This document shows positions 4,375 through 5,537 of a stretch of 5,537 nt of DNA, piece after piece. The translations under genes were made by a program, and so were the position numbers. The notes beneath the pieces are model-generated. The model was given only the letters and a program-made list of their open reading frames with translations, was not told the DNA's origin and did no database searches. Where the stretch lies: positions 1 through 5,537 of the forward strand of contig CALVNU010000062.1 in NCBI GenBank assembly GCA_944349915.1. The letters run 5' to 3'. Each line of letters starts with the position of its first letter. Position 1 is the stretch's first letter. The DNA comes from an uncultured Clostridia bacterium. GTDB lineage: Bacteria; Bacillota; Clostridia; Christensenellales; UBA1242.

Positions 4375-5537
4375 CTATTTTTTATCTATATTTGTTTTCT
4401 GTTGTAAAATTTCAAATTCTTCTTTTGCTTGCTGTTGCTGTTTATCAAGCAAATCTTGTTTGCCATTGTCAATGGTTAAAGTAAACCTTCTTTCATTCAA
4501 CAAAAATTGTTTGTATAAACTTTCATCCATTTTGCTTTGAAGATTGAGGGTATTATTTTCTGGATTATATGTGTAAAGTGGCCAAAATCCACAATCAACA
4601 GCCTGTCTTTCTTCTTCTAATGAACGAGAAAGGTCAAATCCTTGATTGACGCATGGGGAGTAGGCAATCACAAGGCTAGGGCCTTTATATTCCTGTGCGC
4701 TTTTTAAAGCCTTTATTGTTTGCGTCATGTCTTTTCCAAACGCAACCTGTGCAACAAACACATTTTTGTAGTTAAGGGCAATAAGTCCAAGATTTTTCTT
4801 TGCTTGCACCTTGCCATTTTCGCTAAATTTTATGCTAGCACCAGTTGGCGTGGCTTTGCTTGTTTGCCCGCCAGTGTTGGAATAAGATTGATTGTCTAAA
4901 ACCAAAATATTTACATCTTGTCCACTTGCTAGAACATGGTCAAGCCCGCCATAGCCAATATCGTATGCCCAGCCGTCTCCGCCAATAATCCAAACCTTTT
5001 TGTTTAGTCCGTTATATTTTAGCGCAAGGCTCATGCCTAGACCAAACTCTGCATTATCTTCAAACAAACTGTTTGCCCAAGTTATGCCATTTCCGTTCTC
5101 ATCGATTCCGTAAGGGCAGGAGCCGAAAGTTCCGCCATAAATTGAAGAACAGCCTGTGGCATTTGCAATCATCATATTTGTGCCATTTATCATGGTTAAA
5201 ATTTTGATGTATGCAGTTTGTCCACAACCCGCGCAAGCGCCAGAATATTTAAAGTAAGACGGCAAAAATTGAAGACCCTTTGCCATGTCCGTTGAGAATT
5301 TGTTTTGTGAGGCCTGTGGCAATTTTGAATATTTTTGATATTTTATTTTGTATTCTTCAAGCAAACTGTAGGCAGAAACAAGTTCCAACGTTTTTTTAAG
5401 TGCAGGGCAGGTTCTGGTGCAAACACCACAGCCGGTGCAGTCTTCTGGCGAGAGCAAAATTCTAAAAAGTTTATCTTCAAAACCAAGGGCGTTTGAAAAA
5501 TCTTGTCTGTCATTTTCATCTACAAACTGTTTGTCAA
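4375..5537 (-). CDS. nifJ: Pyruvate:ferredoxin oxidoreductase, C-terminal third (partial, 386 aa visible)
   Basis: Converts pyruvate and CoA to acetyl-CoA and CO2 and passes electrons to ferredoxin, a cytoplasmic reaction central to anaerobic metabolism. The frame is open to the right edge, so about two thirds of a protein of roughly 1,170 residues is missing. Numbering visible residues from the edge, CTGCGVCTRTCP (Cys33, 36, 39, 43) is the second ferredoxin-like 4Fe-4S motif; the first must lie beyond the edge. ACAGCG (Cys101, Cys104), ATGCSSIYGG (Cys129) and YSPC (Cys295) supply the four proximal-cluster ligands. GGDGWAYDIGYGGLDHVLAS from Gly185, then LDN and YSNTGGQ, forms the thiamine-diphosphate and metal site. 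WANSLFEDNAEFG (153-165) is a family signature. Differences from the usual sequence include GCGQTAY for GCGETPY and TFGSCPY for SAPSTPY. The stop is TAG at 4377-4375. The TTG near 5457 is internal, not a start. Confidence 0.97.
   Translation of the reverse strand, partial: DKQFVDENDRQDFSNALGFEDKLFRILLSPEDCTGCGVCTRTCPALKKTLELVSAYSLLEEYKIKYQKYSKLPQASQNKFSTDMAKGLQFLPSYFKYSGACAGCGQTAYIKILTMINGTNMMIANATGCSSIYGGTFGSCPYGIDENGNGITWANSLFEDNAEFGLGMSLALKYNGLNKKVWIIGGDGWAYDIGYGGLDHVLASGQDVNILVLDNQSYSNTGGQTSKATPTGASIKFSENGKVQAKKNLGLIALNYKNVFVAQVAFGKDMTQTIKALKSAQEYKGPSLVIAYSPCVNQGFDLSRSLEEERQAVDCGFWPLYTYNPENNTLNLQSKMDESLYKQFLLNERRFTLTIDNGKQDLLDKQQQQAKEEFEILQQKTNIDKK

Noticed and set aside
5455..5457. A start codon for the oxidoreductase at TTG 5457
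   Set aside because: The frame stays open to the window edge, and family features (RILLSPEDCTGCG) run across the position, so this is an internal leucine.
186..5537. A previously undescribed multi-gene system (defence, toxin-antitoxin, mobile or biosynthetic)
   Set aside because: The recognised genes are central metabolism plus a single hydrolase, with separate predicted promoters and a convergent arrangement. Only the control region at 2172-2251 and the unknown 311-aa protein hint at anything new.

Overview
The window is AT-rich, with A/T-heavy third codon positions, AGGAG/GAGG-type ribosome binding sites close to ATG starts, and the C-terminal part of a pyruvate:ferredoxin oxidoreductase. 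This fits an anaerobic, low-GC Gram-positive bacterium of the clostridial type. TGG is used for tryptophan and TGA serves as a stop (187-189), so the code looks standard. I cannot place it to species.

Layout. Positions 1-189 (+) hold the 3' end of an unrecognised gene, whose stop overlaps the start of a full-length transketolase (186-2141, +) by four bases (ATGA). About 110 bases then separate transketolase from an uncharacterised 311-residue protein (2252-3187, +). This gap is dense: three helically phased A-tracts, a near-consensus sigma-A-type promoter, and a hairpin followed by six T. The hairpin's right arm is also the ribosome binding site of the next gene. A compact terminator overlaps that gene's stop codon, and a second likely promoter leads into a membrane-anchored alpha/beta hydrolase (3274-4194, +). 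A 180-base convergent gap follows, almost free of G/C, T-rich on the + strand and internally repetitive. The rest of the window (4375-5537, -) is the C-terminal third of a pyruvate:ferredoxin oxidoreductase that enters from the right edge.

How the genes relate. Transketolase (non-oxidative pentose phosphate pathway) and pyruvate:ferredoxin oxidoreductase (pyruvate to acetyl-CoA, CO2 and reduced ferredoxin) are both thiamine-diphosphate enzymes of central carbon metabolism, but they lie on opposite strands and are not one operon. The unknown protein and the hydrolase each appear to have their own promoter. I see no mobile element, CRISPR array, tRNA or rRNA, and no clear new multi-gene system.

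The most interesting signal is the 2172-2251 control region. Transcripts reading through from transketolase would contain a terminator-like hairpin that also hides the next gene's ribosome binding site. Transcripts from the local promoter should start just past the hairpin's left arm and so escape it. This is an inference from sequence and could be tested directly.
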